Below are positions 6,398 to 7,017 of a stretch of 7,017 nt of DNA, piece after piece. The notes beneath the pieces were generated by a model. The model saw only the letters and a list, made by a program, of their open reading frames with translations, was not told the origin of the DNA and did not search any database. The first letter of the stretch is position 1. Each line of letters begins with the position of its first letter. A program made the position numbers and the translations under genes. Origin of the DNA: an uncultured Thiomonas sp. (GTDB lineage: Bacteria; Pseudomonadota; Gammaproteobacteria; Burkholderiales; Burkholderiaceae_C); NCBI GenBank assembly GCA_937927695.1, contig CALBRU010000134.1, positions 1 to 7,017 of the forward strand, read 5' to 3'.

Positions 6398-7017
6398 ATG
6401 TCCATGATCAATAAGCTCCATGCCCGTCTCAACCGCCCGGAGCATGGCTGGGATCCTGTGCCAACTCGTCACGCGGTGCGTTACGGAGAGAAGGAGTGGC
6501 AGGGTGTTGATGAAACGCTCTTGAAAGATCTGGAACATTGGCTCGGTGGCATCTCCGGCAAACAGATTCTCGACCTGGGCGGCGGCCCTGGACAGTATTC
6601 CGCAGCCTTTGCCAGACGCGGCGCCCAGGTCACCTGGCACGATGTCTCCCGCGGATATCGGGATATGGCCATGGCCCGCATAGGTGAATTGGGTCTGGCC
6701 GGACAAGTCAGCTATTCCTTGGGTTATATGGATGAAGCGCCGCGCATACTCGCTCGTCGGTACGATCTCGTATTCAACAGGATTTGCTGGTACTACGGCT
6801 TTTCCGATGCCGGATTCGCGGCGGCCCTCTACGACCTTGTTGCGCCGGGGGGATGGGCTTACATCGACACCAACCATTCCGGCGTCGGTCGTGCGGGGAT
6901 GCCGCCCGCGGCGCGGATTCGCACTTGGCTGAACGATCGATTAGCCCTCAAGATCGGCCACCCCTATCCCCCCCATCGTCGCGTGGCTCAACTCTTTTTG
7001 TGTTACCCCATCCAGCG
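6398..7017 (+). CDS. Class I SAM-dependent methyltransferase, 3' end outside the window
   Basis: An open frame of 206 complete codons runs from ATG 6398 to the window edge without a stop. Motif I is QILDLGGGPGQYS at 56-68. The strand-2 end is VTWHDVS at 78-84, with D82 expected to bind the ribose of SAM. RYDLVFNRICWYYG at 111-124 and DLVAPGGWAYIDTN at 136-149 complete the core Rossmann fold. The catalytic core is therefore present and only the C-terminal part is missing. Start choice is uncertain: ATG 6398 and ATG 6404 are both in frame, an upstream GTG at 6377 is possible, and none has a well-placed Shine-Dalgarno sequence. It follows the TylF-type gene on the same strand and is the fourth methyltransferase domain of the block. 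Its acceptor is unknown. By context it modifies the same glycan, but a 97-base gap means it could be a separate unit. Confidence 0.8.
   Translation, partial: MSMINKLHARLNRPEHGWDPVPTRHAVRYGEKEWQGVDETLLKDLEHWLGGISGKQILDLGGGPGQYSAAFARRGAQVTWHDVSRGYRDMAMARIGELGLAGQVSYSLGYMDEAPRILARRYDLVFNRICWYYGFSDAGFAAALYDLVAPGGWAYIDTNHSGVGRAGMPPAARIRTWLNDRLALKIGHPYPPHRRVAQLFLCYPIQ

Noticed and set aside
6306..6407. A 33-codon frame in the last gap whose stop overlaps an ATG (ATGA at 6404)
   Set aside because: No Shine-Dalgarno sequence, no recognisable peptide, and an overlap of this sort is easily found by chance. It is interesting only if translation there is shown.
6362..6877. A 171-residue open frame on the - strand opposite the last methyltransferase
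   Set aside because: The + strand frame over the same bases has complete SAM-binding motifs in the right order, while the - strand product has no recognisable domain.
1..7017. CRISPR arrays, tRNA genes, rRNA, insertion-sequence ends
   Set aside because: No regularly spaced repeats, no tRNA-like cloverleaf pattern, no transposase frame and no paired terminal repeats were seen on reading the sequence.

Overview
The window is a 7 kb piece of proteobacterial-looking DNA with fairly high GC. Every recognisable gene is on the + strand, and they are tightly packed. It has two blocks. Positions 1-730 hold a remnant of a MNT/HEPN (MntA/HepT-like) toxin-antitoxin module: an intact small nucleotidyltransferase, then a partner that is cut short before its expected HEPN catalytic motif. 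From about position 720 to the end lies part of a surface-polysaccharide biosynthesis locus (O-antigen, capsule or exopolysaccharide). It continues beyond the right edge. The sequence does not identify a species; Pseudomonadota is inferred from the general style of the proteins and operon, not from a marker gene.

The glycan block reads, in order: a MurJ/MviN-type polytopic flippase (721-2076); a two-domain protein joining a class I SAM methyltransferase to a polysaccharide pyruvyl transferase (2090-3670); a GT4-family glycosyltransferase with a TTG start (3667-4791); a class I methyltransferase (4775-5512); a TylF/MycF-type O-methyltransferase (5542-6300); and a further class I methyltransferase whose 3' end lies outside the window (6398-7017). 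Gaps are 13, 29 and 97 bases and two junctions overlap, so the first five genes probably form one transcript. The 97-base gap before the last gene has no terminator I can recognise.

As inference: the glycosyltransferase adds a sugar to a lipid-linked repeat unit on the cytoplasmic face. The methyltransferases and the pyruvyl transferase decorate that unit, and the flippase moves it across the inner membrane. Four methyltransferase domains plus a ketal-pyruvate domain within about 5 kb predict a heavily O-methylated, possibly pyruvylated glycan. No polymerase, initiating glycosyltransferase or nucleotide-sugar gene is present, so these must lie outside.

The most notable points are the methyltransferase-pyruvyl transferase fusion, the clustering of four methyltransferases, and the truncated HEPN-type gene at the sharp compositional boundary between the two blocks.
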